A stretch of 64,000 nucleotides of DNA from Acidaminococcus timonensis. GTDB taxonomy: Bacteria; Bacillota; Negativicutes; Acidaminococcales; Acidaminococcaceae. The stretch is taken from positions 1,270,502-1,334,501 of the forward strand of contig NZ_FNWH01000006.1 of NCBI RefSeq assembly GCF_900106585.1, read 5' to 3'. The notes under the pieces were generated by a model that ran no database searches, was not told where the DNA came from, and worked only from the letters and a program-made list of their open reading frames with translations. Below, in pieces: positions 1 through 10,017 of the stretch; within the stretch, counting starts at the first letter, position 1, and every line of letters starts with the position of its first letter. The position numbers and the translations under genes are program-made.

Positions 1-342
1 ATACCAGATGTATAATCTCCCTCGCCATGCTCGCCGTTCCTTGGATCCATCCAATTTCTCTTCGCGAGCTTGTGAACCTTAGATATCATATATCTTTGGT
101 CCCGGTTCTCAATTACTAAAGACACATTGCTGTGTTCCTAGTTCTCGTTACTCGTTTCTAAATTCGCATTTAGATCAGAGGTGCTTATCCGATCATCACA
201 TCGGATAAGACTTTGTTTTGTCTCTTCTATGAAGTTTTCAAGGTTCATGCTTCAGGGACGAGCCCTGAGAACCAAATATTGTTTTGACAGATGTGCGTCG
301 ACGAGAATAGAAGCAAGCCCTCGGGCTCCTTCGGTTCTCCAT
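1..342 (-). other. 16S-23S internal transcribed spacer (partial)
   Basis: This stretch lies downstream of the 16S 3' end on the minus strand, so it is the start of the 16S-23S spacer; the 23S gene would lie before position 1. I looked for tRNA-Ile and tRNA-Ala and saw no cloverleaf. Near 230-290 the minus strand reads like the conserved Firmicutes rRNA spacer block (TTGAAAACTTCATAGAAG). A similar block occurs in the 16S leader (about 1985-2045), as expected for rRNA processing stems and antitermination boxes. No protein gene is supported. Confidence 0.7.
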
Positions 343-1901
<1,559 letters not shown>

Positions 1902-2070
1902 AGATTATTTTGAAGAGCCGCTTGGCTCTCAAATACTAGCTTTGATTTTTTAACCTGGTTTTCATCCAGGTGACTAGATCTCATCACTAAAAGTGACATG
2001 ACCCGCACATCTGTCAACAATATTCAGTTCTCAAAGTTCGTCTTGCTGTCTCATCAGCGACAGCTTCTAT

Positions 2071-2099
2071 ATAATACCAGTACCCGTGAAAAATGTCAA
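2071..2099 (-). promoter_or_regulatory. rRNA operon promoter (sigma70-type)
   Basis: On the minus strand TTGACA (2094-2099), a 17-nt spacer and TATTAT (2071-2076) form a near-consensus promoter, with an extended -10 TG one base before the hexamer. The expected start near 2064 leaves a leader of about 160 nt before 16S. No other gene lies between it and the rRNA. Confidence 0.85.
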
Positions 2100-2120
2100 C
2101 AGCTTTTTTAGAACTTTTTC

Positions 2121-2154
2121 CAAAAAACTGCTGGGGATTAAATACCCAGCAGTT
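2121..2154 (-). terminator. Intrinsic terminator overlapping the end of the upstream gene
   Basis: Perfect 10-bp stem (AACTGCTGGG with CCCAGCAGTT) followed on the minus strand by six T. The stop codon of the 506-aa gene (2138-2140) sits in the loop, so the last codons form the 5' arm. It isolates that gene from the rRNA promoter just downstream. Confidence 0.85.
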
Positions 2155-3658
2155 CTTTGGCTTCTTTTTTGATTTCCTTCCGCTTTTCCTTCAGCAGCAG
2201 CTGCTCTACGGCCACCTTCAGATCCGGGCTCAGGGTATAACCCAGCTTCTTCCATTGCTGCAGGTTCAACAGGGCGTTCCGGCGGTTGCTGAAGGCTGGA
2301 GAATCCAGGGCCAGCAGGAACAGTTTTTCCCCGGTGCCCGGGAACCCGATCAGCTGGTCCAGGATGGCATTCAGTTCCTCATAGATTCCTTCGAACAGTT
2401 CCTTGACCGTCAATTCATGGTCTCGGTTCTCATCGAAAATCTTCTTCATGCCCGGGATCAGTTCTTCGTACAGCTCCATCACATGGCCATCGTGATGGGA
2501 TTCGCCGGTGAGGGCATAGGCCAGCAGCCGCCGGTTCTTTACCGGATCCTGCAGGACCAGTTCCGTAGCTTCTTCCGCATAGGGCAGTTCCAGCGCCCGG
2601 GCCAGTTCAAAGCCCTTCCCTTCTTTCAGTGCTGCTTTTACCGTCTGGGCACAGTCGAAGGTATTCAGCAGCTTGCCGCAGGCCTGTTTGATTTCTTCCT
2701 GTTCCTTCCCCTCCAACCTGGTGGTGGCATAGCGCAGAATCTTCAGGATGACTTCATACGTATGGAAATCCTTCTTCTGTTCTTCTGCGTGGCGCAGCAG
2801 TTCCCGCAGCAGCTGGACCGGCTGGCGCAGTTCCGAGATCCCTGGCACAGGTTCATCTTCCAGCAGGGCTTCCACCAGGCCTATGGCTCCCCGGAATGCC
2901 CTGGGACGCAGGCTGGGCTGTTCCAGCACACCCACCAGATCGATGCCGTCAGCAATCAGCTTGGCCGTGTATTCGGGGTTGACGTCGTTTTCCCAGCCTT
3001 CTTCCAGCATCCACTGCCGTACCTGTGCCGTGCGGGGTTCCAGTTCCTCCAGGGCAAAGACCCGACCCCAGCCATACACCAGCCGGGCTGTCTGGAAGAT
3101 TTCCTCCTGGGCCGTCTCCCACACCAGGAAGTTCCGCAGGCAGTACAGGGTAAATTCGTTGCACTGGGCCAGCAGGCGGATAAGAGGTGCCAGTTCTTCA
3201 TCATCATGGAGATCCGCAAATTCCAGCAGGGTCAGGGCATATTTCACGATTTCCGGATTGTCGGCTTCCTGGAGCAGATGGCCGGCATACCAGATCAGGT
3301 CTTCCGGATGGATCTCCTCCCGATGGGCATCCACCCATTGCTGCAGGGTCAATGTATAATCGTTCATCAGATTTTCCATATCGGAAGTGAAGAAGTCCTC
3401 CAGCTGCTGCACCGCCTCCTTCGTGTGGCCCTGGAGCAGGGTTTCCGTGGCGGCGATGACCTCAGGAGCCGGTTCTTCCCCTTTTTCCGGTCCGGTCACA
3501 TTGCCTTCGAAGAAGCCATCGGCAAATTCGATACCGGCGATCTTGGGTGGATAGACCAGGTTCCGGATGGAAAAATCACGGGGCAGAAAGCCCTGTTCAT
3601 CCAGGGAATCGTAGATCCGTTGGGCAATGGATGGATTGGCAAACAGTTCGTCGTTCAT
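2138..3658 (-). CDS. Conserved hypothetical alpha-helical protein (506 aa)
   Basis: I do not recognise the family. The protein is acidic, soluble and almost entirely helical, with repeated Leu/Glu-rich helices suggesting a HEAT- or TPR-like solenoid. There is no signal peptide, membrane segment or obvious catalytic motif. The last 30 residues are strongly charged (many Lys/Glu). The ATG at 3656-3658 is preceded by AAGGAG at good spacing. The gene starts 11 bp after the stop of the DUF2971 gene in the same direction, so the two are probably co-transcribed, and a terminator embedded in its 3' end closes the unit before the rRNA operon. Whether the two products work together is unknown. Confidence 0.8.
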   Translation of the reverse strand: MNDELFANPSIAQRIYDSLDEQGFLPRDFSIRNLVYPPKIAGIEFADGFFEGNVTGPEKGEEPAPEVIAATETLLQGHTKEAVQQLEDFFTSDMENLMNDYTLTLQQWVDAHREEIHPEDLIWYAGHLLQEADNPEIVKYALTLLEFADLHDDEELAPLIRLLAQCNEFTLYCLRNFLVWETAQEEIFQTARLVYGWGRVFALEELEPRTAQVRQWMLEEGWENDVNPEYTAKLIADGIDLVGVLEQPSLRPRAFRGAIGLVEALLEDEPVPGISELRQPVQLLRELLRHAEEQKKDFHTYEVILKILRYATTRLEGKEQEEIKQACGKLLNTFDCAQTVKAALKEGKGFELARALELPYAEEATELVLQDPVKNRRLLAYALTGESHHDGHVMELYEELIPGMKKIFDENRDHELTVKELFEGIYEELNAILDQLIGFPGTGEKLFLLALDSPAFSNRRNALLNLQQWKKLGYTLSPDLKVAVEQLLLKEKRKEIKKEAKELLGI

Positions 3659-3669
3659 GGGATTCTCCT

Positions 3670-4545
3670 TTAGCGATAAGATGATTTGGAAATCTTGAGA
3701 GTGAGGGTCCGATCGTCATACCCATTGGCTGCCAGGAACAGTTTGAGGATATCCAGGTGATCCTTCATGTCGTTCTTGGGTCCCAGTACGATTTCCCGTA
3801 TGGCACTGCGGCTGAAGGGCATCTCCGTATACGGCACCAGCCGGCTGGCCTCGGGGCGGAACCGGATCTGCTTGTAGGCTTTCCGGTTGCCCGCGGCCAT
3901 ATGGCCCTCCTCGTCCTTCATCAGGACGGGAAGCCACAGGGCCCGCAGTTCTTTTTCCGTGGCGAAGCTGGCATCCTTGCAGTAATAGCGCAGAGACGAG
4001 AACGTGGCATCATCGGCAATGGCCCGGCGGATTTCCCGGTCGTTCAGGTGTTTTCCCCGGGTCAGCCGCATGCGGATCCAGTTCCGTGCCAGAGGCAGGA
4101 ACTGTTCTCCATAGCTTTCTGTCATATAGATGACTTTCTTCAAATAGTACTTGTTGGCAAAATCCGCGTTCAGGTGGACCGTGGAACAGTCGAACCCCAT
4201 CTCCCGGGGATTGAAGCCGATGGCAAATCCCCGGCCATCATCTGCGTAGCTGCGCCATTGGGGCAGGATGTCCCCCTCCTCTGAAAAACAGCCCAGGTAG
4301 ATGAAACAGGCCGAATGGTGATAATACAGATCCCTTGCCAGATCCATCTGGCTGCAGGCAATCTCCCCCTCTTCTACCAGCTGTTCCAGAGCCTCTTCAA
4401 AGATCGGGTCCAGCATCCGGTTCTCCCAGGCATCATTGGTAAAAGAGGCTTCTGTCAGCCAGAGACACTGGTTCTGCAGGATGTTCATGAATCCGCTGAC
4501 AGAACAATAATGGTAGATCACTCGGTTTTCCTGACAAATGGACAT
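3670..4545 (-). CDS. DUF2971 family protein (291 aa)
   Basis: The N-terminus carries the DUF2971 pattern: YHYCS at 11-15, LWLTEASFTND around 29-39, then a Glu two residues further. A second conserved block (YLGCFSEEGDILPQWRSYAD, near 78-97) reads as the family's central W-R-Y motif. The biochemical function of DUF2971 is not established; members are scattered in bacterial accessory regions. The start has a GAGGGG ribosome site six bases upstream. It is first of a two-gene unit with the unknown helical protein. A TATAAT-like -10 at 4584-4589 is the best promoter candidate, without a clear -35. Confidence 0.75.
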   Translation of the reverse strand: MSICQENRVIYHYCSVSGFMNILQNQCLWLTEASFTNDAWENRMLDPIFEEALEQLVEEGEIACSQMDLARDLYYHHSACFIYLGCFSEEGDILPQWRSYADDGRGFAIGFNPREMGFDCSTVHLNADFANKYYLKKVIYMTESYGEQFLPLARNWIRMRLTRGKHLNDREIRRAIADDATFSSLRYYCKDASFATEKELRALWLPVLMKDEEGHMAAGNRKAYKQIRFRPEASRLVPYTEMPFSRSAIREIVLGPKNDMKDHLDILKLFLAANGYDDRTLTLKISKSSYR

Positions 4546-4681
4546 GGTGCGCCCCTCTTCTCTCAGATTTCGGTTACCAGACCATTATACCGTATCCCCG
4601 AAAAAAAATCTCATGATTTTTTCAATTTATCCACTGGAAATGTACAAAATGAAATATTTTTCTGGATTTTACAAGTATTTA

Positions 4682-4690
4682 TGGTATACT
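4682..4690 (+). promoter_or_regulatory. Extended -10 element upstream of the LytTR gene
   Basis: TGGTATACT fits an extended -10 (TG, one base, TATACT at 4685-4690), 40 nt before the LytTR start. No good -35 lies 17 nt upstream. The surrounding 120 bases are AT-rich and carry no gene. Confidence 0.4.
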
Positions 4691-4729
4691 GAATATTGTG
4701 TATAAAATTTAACAGATGGAGGCCGAACC

Positions 4730-5446
4730 ATGTTCCACATTGCCCTTTGCGACAACGATCCCACCCAATGCGACCAATTCACCCGCTGCATCCAAAAACT
4801 GCCCCAGCCTGCCGAACCGCTCCAGCTCCAGCACTATTCCCACGGCCGTTCCCTTCTGGAAGATTACCGGCAGGGCGTCCGTTTCAATCTGGTGATCCTG
4901 GGCACGGTCCGGGAAGGGGAGCGGCTCCTTGCCCTGGCCCGGGCCGTCCGCCGCTTCGATGCCCAGGTTCCCATCATGGTCCTGGCAGCCACCGGCCGAT
5001 ATTCTCTGGAAGGCTATGAGATTCCCCTCTATCGCTACTACAAAGAACCTCTTCAGCCCTATGTGTTCACCCAGGATCTCCAGGACCTGCTGAAACAGGA
5101 CCTGTTCTCCCAGCGCCAGCCGTTTTTGTTCAGCAACTGGCAGGGGCTGCACCGGCTGACCCTGGAGGAGATTCTCTACTTCAAGTCCGAAGGATCCAGG
5201 ATCCTGGTGGCCACGGAACATGAAAGCTATGTCTACCGGGAGTCCATCCGCACCCTGGAACATCGTCTGGAACGATTCCTGTTCCAGCGGGTGCATCGCA
5301 GCTATCTGGTCAATCTGCGCTGGATCCGGAATGTGTGGGGCCGGGAACTGACCCTGCGCAATGACAAGATCCTTCCCCTGGCGGCCCATCGGTCACGGGA
5401 ACTGCGTCAGCGGATGCTGCAGCTGGCCAGCCGGTTCTGCAACTGA
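4730..5446 (+). CDS. LytTR-family response regulator with a degenerate receiver domain (238 aa)
   Basis: Residues 1-120 form a CheY-like receiver and 130-235 a LytTR DNA-binding domain (conserved HRSYLVNL, about 188-195), the arrangement of AgrA/LytR-type regulators. The acidic pocket at the N-terminus (CDND, 7-10) and the later Lys before Pro (KEPL, near 108) are kept. The expected phospho-acceptor Asp is Gly58, in NLVILGT where active receivers read D-L-I-F-L-D-I. Conventional phosphorylation is therefore unlikely. No histidine kinase is adjacent. GGAGG lies 7 nt before the ATG. The gene converges on the Wzi-like gene with only 11 bp between stops. LytTR assignment is firm; loss of phospho-control is inference. 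Confidence 0.85.
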   Translation: MFHIALCDNDPTQCDQFTRCIQKLPQPAEPLQLQHYSHGRSLLEDYRQGVRFNLVILGTVREGERLLALARAVRRFDAQVPIMVLAATGRYSLEGYEIPLYRYYKEPLQPYVFTQDLQDLLKQDLFSQRQPFLFSNWQGLHRLTLEEILYFKSEGSRILVATEHESYVYRESIRTLEHRLERFLFQRVHRSYLVNLRWIRNVWGRELTLRNDKILPLAAHRSRELRQRMLQLASRFCN

Positions 5447-5457
5447 GGCGCGGTCCC

Positions 5458-6972
5458 TTACAGCTGCCAGTCCACCTGGGCTCCGGCAAACCAGGTATGG
5501 TCCCCCCGGCCCTGCCGGACCCGTGCATAGCCCAGGGTGCCATCCAGGTAGAGATCCGTCCCCAGCTTCTTCCGGCCGGTCAGAGCCAGTTCATCCACCC
5601 GGGGTCCTTCCTGGCCCCGGTCTTTTTCTGTACGCTGGTAGTACAGTCCCAGGTGGGTCTCCCCGGGCAGATAATGGTTCACCCGGGCATAGTATGTACG
5701 GCTGTCGGTGCCCATGGCATCCCCCAGGATGTCCCCGCTGTACGTCCATCCCTGCTGGAAGGTCCCATGACGGTACCCGTCCCTGTTGGTATAGGCCGTT
5801 TCCAGTGTCAGATCCCAGGCCCCGTCTCCAGTAAGCTGGGGCAGATAGAGTCCGCCCCGCCATCCCCAGTCACTGGGCAGCCCCTGGGCCTGATCCTCGC
5901 CGTACATCTCCCCGTAGAACTGTATCCCGGGCAGACGCAAGCGGAAATCGAAGCCGCCCATATCGTCCCATTTGTCATGGCTGTCCACATTGTGTCCGTT
6001 GAACCAGTGCCCCCAGTCGGAACGGGAAAGGCCGTTGCCATCCCCGCCCAGGAGGGATACCCGGGAAAGTCCCAGGGTAAACCAGGGAGCCGGTGTCACG
6101 TCCAGCCGCAGGCCCAGGAGCCCCGGATGGTTGTAATCACGACGACCGGAGCGGGCGGCATCTTCGGCCCGTTCCCCATCCAGACGTCCGTAGAAGGCGT
6201 GGAAATCCACCTGGCCCAGGAACTTCAAAAAACCTCCGGCCTGGATGGGTTCGTTCAAATGGGTCTGCACCAGGGTAAGGGGCTTCATATTGTTGCCCAG
6301 AAGCAGATGGCCACCCGCTCCCTGGCCCCAGGTCAAGGCTTCCCGCCCCGCTTCCCAGGCCCAGGCCCCGGTACGAGTCTTCAGATACCCTTCTTCCAGG
6401 CTGGCCGTGCCTTCATTGTCCCTGTCCCAGGCTGCCCGTCCCCGCAGGGAAACCGCCGTTTCACTGCCCAGGTTGCCGCTGGCTTCCACCAGGACTGTTG
6501 CCATGCCGTTCCGCCCCAGCTTATGTCCGTTCCGGTTCTGGCTGAAAGGACCCCAACTGCTGCCTGTAGACCGGTCTCCGTAGGTAAAGGCATCTCCATG
6601 ACGATACCCGACCCCTGCGCTGACCTGGCGCAGGCGAATCGGATCCGAGGCGGTCTTTCCCCGAGCCAGATCCATTTCCGGTGCCACATACGTTTCCAGA
6701 GCCCGGAGTTCATCAGCCAGATAGCCGGGCAGGGGTTTCGTCTCTGCCCGCTGTTCCGCCTCCATGGCCCACCCGGCCAGCTGCTGCCGGCTATAGGGCC
6801 GGGCTCCATTGGGAAGGCTTTGCAGATATCCCATGGCTGAAAGCTTATCCACGGTATCGTAATAGGGACTGTCCACCGGCACATTGGCCGTCACCCGGGC
6901 CAGGGCCGGCAGGGGCGCAGAAAGGCTTCCCAGCAGCAGGGGAAGCAGGAAACGCAGGGTATTGATTCTCAT
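5458..6972 (-). CDS. Wzi-like capsule-assembly outer-membrane beta-barrel protein (504 aa)
   Basis: A signal peptide (hydrophobic 6-22, cleavage site ALA at 23-25) is followed by a short helical region (30-100) and a long run of alternating aromatic and polar strands typical of an outer-membrane barrel. The pattern matches the Caps_assemb_Wzi family, whose E. coli prototype anchors capsule at the cell surface. The C-terminus VDWQL resembles a barrel end, although the last residue is Leu, not Phe. I chose the ATG at 6972 because GGAGG lies about 10 nt upstream; the longer reading starts at a TTG overlapping that site. No capsule genes are near. Its presence argues for a two-membrane cell. Confidence 0.8.
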   Translation of the reverse strand: MRINTLRFLLPLLLGSLSAPLPALARVTANVPVDSPYYDTVDKLSAMGYLQSLPNGARPYSRQQLAGWAMEAEQRAETKPLPGYLADELRALETYVAPEMDLARGKTASDPIRLRQVSAGVGYRHGDAFTYGDRSTGSSWGPFSQNRNGHKLGRNGMATVLVEASGNLGSETAVSLRGRAAWDRDNEGTASLEEGYLKTRTGAWAWEAGREALTWGQGAGGHLLLGNNMKPLTLVQTHLNEPIQAGGFLKFLGQVDFHAFYGRLDGERAEDAARSGRRDYNHPGLLGLRLDVTPAPWFTLGLSRVSLLGGDGNGLSRSDWGHWFNGHNVDSHDKWDDMGGFDFRLRLPGIQFYGEMYGEDQAQGLPSDWGWRGGLYLPQLTGDGAWDLTLETAYTNRDGYRHGTFQQGWTYSGDILGDAMGTDSRTYYARVNHYLPGETHLGLYYQRTEKDRGQEGPRVDELALTGRKKLGTDLYLDGTLGYARVRQGRGDHTWFAGAQVDWQL

Positions 6973-7108
6973 GGGTAAGACCTCCAACTGTGATTTTCAT
7001 GAAATTCCAATGATTTTCTTATCATAGCATAAACGGACGGTTTGATTTCCCGAATTGACACATTTTCCTCTGCACTTTCTTCGAAACGGTTTTCTATTAA
7101 TCGTGCAA

Positions 7109-7138
7109 TTGATTAATCCATCCAAACAATGTTATAAT
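7109..7138 (+). promoter_or_regulatory. Promoter of the cyclopropane synthase gene
   Basis: TTGATT (7109-7114), an 18-nt spacer and an extended -10 TGTTATAAT with TATAAT at 7133-7138. The implied 5' UTR of about 70 nt contains a small hairpin (GAGATC paired with GATCTC, about 7166-7184). Confidence 0.7.
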
Positions 7139-7219
7139 AAGGTTATATTATTATTTCTTTCGAGAGAGATCTGTAATGGATCTCACCCGACCTGCGGACC
7201 GGAAGGAGTCATGATTGCT

Positions 7220-8398
7220 ATGTTTCATAAGCTTATGGATAATTTCTTCATCTATTACCTGAGCCATTTCGACAAGCACTGCTTCAATGTGCAGATCCAC
7301 GGCGAAGAGTACACCATCGGCGAAGGCAAGCCGGAATTTACGATTCTCATCCACAGGGACATCCCCAAAAAAGAACTGCTGGAATCCACCGAACTGGCGC
7401 TGGGCGAAGCCTACATGCGGGGTGACATCGAAATTAAGGGGGATCTGTTCCATATGCTGTGTACCCTGCTGGATCAGGCCGACCGTTTCAGCCTGGACCG
7501 GAAAGGACTGCGCAACATCCTGTACATGTCGGAAAAGAAAAAAGACCAGGCCCGGGAAGTTTCCTCCCATTATGACCTGGGGAACGATTTCTATCAGTTG
7601 TGGCTGGATCCGACCATGAGTTATTCCTGCGCCTACTTCAAGCATCCGGATGACACCCTGGAGCAGGCCCAGAGGAACAAGGTGGATTACATCCTGCAGA
7701 AACTGTATCTGAAAAAAGGCATGAACCTGCTGGACATCGGCTGCGGCTGGGGCTTTCTGCTGATCGAGGCGGCCAGGAAGTATGGCGTGAAGGGCTATGG
7801 CTGTACCCTGAGCCGGGAACAGTGGAAAAAAGGCCAGGAACGGATCAGGGCGGAAGGCCTGGAAGACCTGGTAACCATCGACCTGTGCGATTACCGGGAT
7901 CTGGAGGATAAAGGACTGGGCAATCATTTCGACCGCATTGCCAGTGTGGGCATGATGGAACATGTGGGCCGCTCCAACTATGCCACCTATATGGAATGCG
8001 CCAACCACCTGCTGAAGGAAGGTGGCCTGTTCCTGCTCCATTCCATCACAGGTCACGATGAGGTGGTGTCAGAACCCTGGATCCGGAAATACATCTTTCC
8101 AGGCGGTACCCTGCCCTCTCTGCGGGAGCTGATTTCCCACGCCTATGACGCCAGCTTCCGGGTATTGGATGTGGAAAGCCTGCGCCAGCATTACTGCAGG
8201 ACCCTGCTGTGCTGGTACCATAACTTCTGCAAGGTCCATGAAAAAGTGGCCCGCTGGAAGGATCCGGAATTCGTCCGCATGTGGGATCTGTACCTGTGCG
8301 GCTGTGCCGCCGCCTTCCACATCGGGTACATCGATGTGCACCAGACACTGATGACCAAGGGAAACAACAACAATCTGCCCATGACGCGGTGGTATTGA
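7220..8398 (+). CDS. cfa: Cyclopropane-fatty-acyl-phospholipid synthase (392 aa)
   Basis: Transfers a methylene group from S-adenosylmethionine to the double bond of unsaturated phospholipid acyl chains, which stabilises membranes under acid or stationary-phase stress. The SAM-binding motif LDIGCGWGF lies near residue 171, preceded by the family block HYDLGNDFY (near 118) and followed by MMEHVGRSNY (near 247). The length fits the family. AAGGAG at 7203-7208 sits 11 nt before the ATG at 7220; an ATG at 7211 is too close to it and would add three residues. The gene is monocistronic, with its own promoter and a bidirectional terminator shared with the convergent amidohydrolase gene. Confidence 0.92.
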   Translation: MFHKLMDNFFIYYLSHFDKHCFNVQIHGEEYTIGEGKPEFTILIHRDIPKKELLESTELALGEAYMRGDIEIKGDLFHMLCTLLDQADRFSLDRKGLRNILYMSEKKKDQAREVSSHYDLGNDFYQLWLDPTMSYSCAYFKHPDDTLEQAQRNKVDYILQKLYLKKGMNLLDIGCGWGFLLIEAARKYGVKGYGCTLSREQWKKGQERIRAEGLEDLVTIDLCDYRDLEDKGLGNHFDRIASVGMMEHVGRSNYATYMECANHLLKEGGLFLLHSITGHDEVVSEPWIRKYIFPGGTLPSLRELISHAYDASFRVLDVESLRQHYCRTLLCWYHNFCKVHEKVARWKDPEFVRMWDLYLCGCAAAFHIGYIDVHQTLMTKGNNNNLPMTRWY

Positions 8399-8446
8399 AA
8401 AACAGGGTGTGAAGAAATGGACCTTTATTTCTTCACACCCTGTTTT
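8399..8446. terminator. Bidirectional intrinsic terminator between cfa and abgB
   Basis: A long stem (AACAGGGTGTGAAGAAA with its complement) with A-tracts on one side and T-tracts on the other serves both convergent genes. Its core TGTGAA...TTCACA recurs in most terminators of this window. Confidence 0.88.
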
Positions 8447-8451
8447 GTTTT

Positions 8452-9885
8452 TTACAGCTTCGGCAGATGGTCTACGCCTTCCACCGGACAGTCGTACTGA
8501 CCGTCGTTCTTTTCCATGAACTCTTTTTGGGCCGCTTCCAAAAGGGCCGGGTTTTCCAGTACTTTCACCGCCGTCAGGGCAATGACCTTCCCGGCAGTCA
8601 GCATGCCTTTCCAGCCAATGGGAGAATTCACCTGTCCAGTCTTGTACCAGGAATGGCCTGGCGTCCCAAAGGCTTCCGTGGCCGCCGTGAAGTAATAGGT
8701 GGGCGCAATGAAACCCACGTCCCCCACATCCGTAGAACCGAAATCCAGTTCTTCCCGATCCGGTTCAAAATCCCTGATTTCCGTATCCAGGGGCTGGGAC
8801 AGCTTTTCAGCCAGACGGTTCCTGCCGTACCGGTTCACCAGCATCTGCTTTTCCTTTTCCTTCATGCTGTCGCTGAAAGCCTCCGTGAATTTTTTGGCCA
8901 GAGCGAAATCAGCCTCGTCCCATTTCGGTACCCCGATTTCATGAAAAGCTTCCGTGGCCGTCTGCGCCAGCACCTTGTTGTTGATGTACTCGGAGTAGCC
9001 GCTTTCCCGTTCCACACGCACCTTCGTACCGCAGATCAGGGCTGCGCCCCGGGCCACATCATCCAGCCGCTTCACGATTTCCTTGACCTGCCGGTAGTAG
9101 GGAGCCCGCACCACATAGCGCACCGCTGCATGGTCCTGCACCACGTTGGGTGCCCGGCCGCCCACGTCCAGATAGGCATACTGGATCCGTGCCTCCATGA
9201 TCACATGTTCCCGCAGGTAGTTGGCCCCCACGCCCATGATCTCACAGGAATCCAGGGCACTGCGGCCCAATTCCGGTGCTGCAGCCGCGTGGGAGGTGAT
9301 GCCCTGGAACTTGTAGGTACGGCACACGTTGGCATTCAAGTGGGGTGTGGCCGTCCGGTTTTCCGCCGCTGGATGCCAGGAAAGGAAGAAATCCACCCCG
9401 TCAAAGGCCCCATCCCGGGCCATGAAGGTCTTGCCACTGAGGTTCTCTTCTGCCGGGGTGCCGAAGTACACCACCGTACCCGGCTGGCCGGTGGCTTCCA
9501 GATAGTCCTTCAGGGCCAGTGCCCCCGCCAGCGCCCCCGTGCCCAGCAGGTTGTGACCGCAGCCATGGCCCGGGCAGCCTTCGTGTTCCGGTTTCTTCAC
9601 CGGGCAGCCGGCTTCCTGGCTCAGCCCCGGCAGCGCATCATATTCGCCCAGGATGCCTATGACCGGACTTCCCTTTCCCCAGACGCCCTTGAAGGCCGTG
9701 GGGATATCCACCAGATTCCGGGTCACGGTGAATCCGTGTTTTTCCAGGGCCTGGCACAGCGCCTCCGCCGATTTGAATTCCTCGTAGCCCACTTCCGCCA
9801 GCTCCCAGATTGTCTGGCTGAGACCGATCAGCTCGTCTTTATACCGGTTGTCCACCGCCTGTTCGATGATCTGTTGTGGATCCAT
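8452..9885 (-). CDS. abgB: M20 amidohydrolase, aminobenzoyl-glutamate hydrolase subunit B-like (477 aa)
   Basis: Zinc peptidase of family M20, closest in length and sequence pattern to AbgB, which with AbgA hydrolyses p-aminobenzoyl-glutamate, a folate breakdown product. Metal-site signatures are visible: GILGEYDALPG (near 76), GHGCGHNLLG (near 106-115), GTPAEEN (near 142) and the distal SWHPAAEN (near 169). No abgA or abgT lies nearby, so it may act alone or on other N-acyl amino acids. GGGAG lies about 11 nt upstream of the ATG. The gene converges with cfa. An extended -10 upstream (9919-9927) is the likely promoter. Confidence 0.85.
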   Translation of the reverse strand: MDPQQIIEQAVDNRYKDELIGLSQTIWELAEVGYEEFKSAEALCQALEKHGFTVTRNLVDIPTAFKGVWGKGSPVIGILGEYDALPGLSQEAGCPVKKPEHEGCPGHGCGHNLLGTGALAGALALKDYLEATGQPGTVVYFGTPAEENLSGKTFMARDGAFDGVDFFLSWHPAAENRTATPHLNANVCRTYKFQGITSHAAAAPELGRSALDSCEIMGVGANYLREHVIMEARIQYAYLDVGGRAPNVVQDHAAVRYVVRAPYYRQVKEIVKRLDDVARGAALICGTKVRVERESGYSEYINNKVLAQTATEAFHEIGVPKWDEADFALAKKFTEAFSDSMKEKEKQMLVNRYGRNRLAEKLSQPLDTEIRDFEPDREELDFGSTDVGDVGFIAPTYYFTAATEAFGTPGHSWYKTGQVNSPIGWKGMLTAGKVIALTAVKVLENPALLEAAQKEFMEKNDGQYDCPVEGVDHLPKL

Positions 9886-9918
9886 GGATGATCACGCTCC
9901 CTATCATAAGATAAATTC

Positions 9919-9927
9919 ATTATAGCA
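9919..9927 (-). promoter_or_regulatory. Extended -10 element of abgB
   Basis: The minus strand reads TGCTATAAT, an extended -10 with TATAAT at 9919-9924, about 35 nt before the start codon. The -35 would fall in the neighbouring terminator hairpin and is not recognisable. Confidence 0.5.
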
Positions 9928-9930
9928 CAA

Positions 9931-9959
9931 GGGGGTGTGAAAATTGCTTTTCACACCCC
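9931..9959. terminator. Terminator hairpin downstream of the GNAT gene
   Basis: GGGGTGTGAAAA paired with TTTTCACACCCC. It has the shared TGTGAA...TTCACA core and borders the GTCACTA repeat of a truncated copy of repeat type 1. Confidence 0.65.
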
Positions 9960-10007
9960 GTCACTAGTCACTAGTCCCTAGCCAATGGAAGCCAGCTTTG
10001 CTGGCCA
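9960..10007 (+). repeat. Repeat type 1, truncated copy: GTCACTA heptamers plus 26-bp motif
   Basis: Three GTCACTA-type heptamers are followed by a divergent copy of the GCCGATGGAAGCCAGCTG motif with its small palindrome (GCCAGC...GCTGGC). The second terminator found in complete copies is missing; the GNAT stop codon follows directly. Confidence 0.7.
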
Positions 10008-10017
10008 TGATGATTTT

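Noticed and set aside
1-342. tRNA-Ile or tRNA-Ala in the rRNA spacer
   Set aside because: No acceptor or T-arm pattern on either strand in this part; a tRNA could still lie before position 1.
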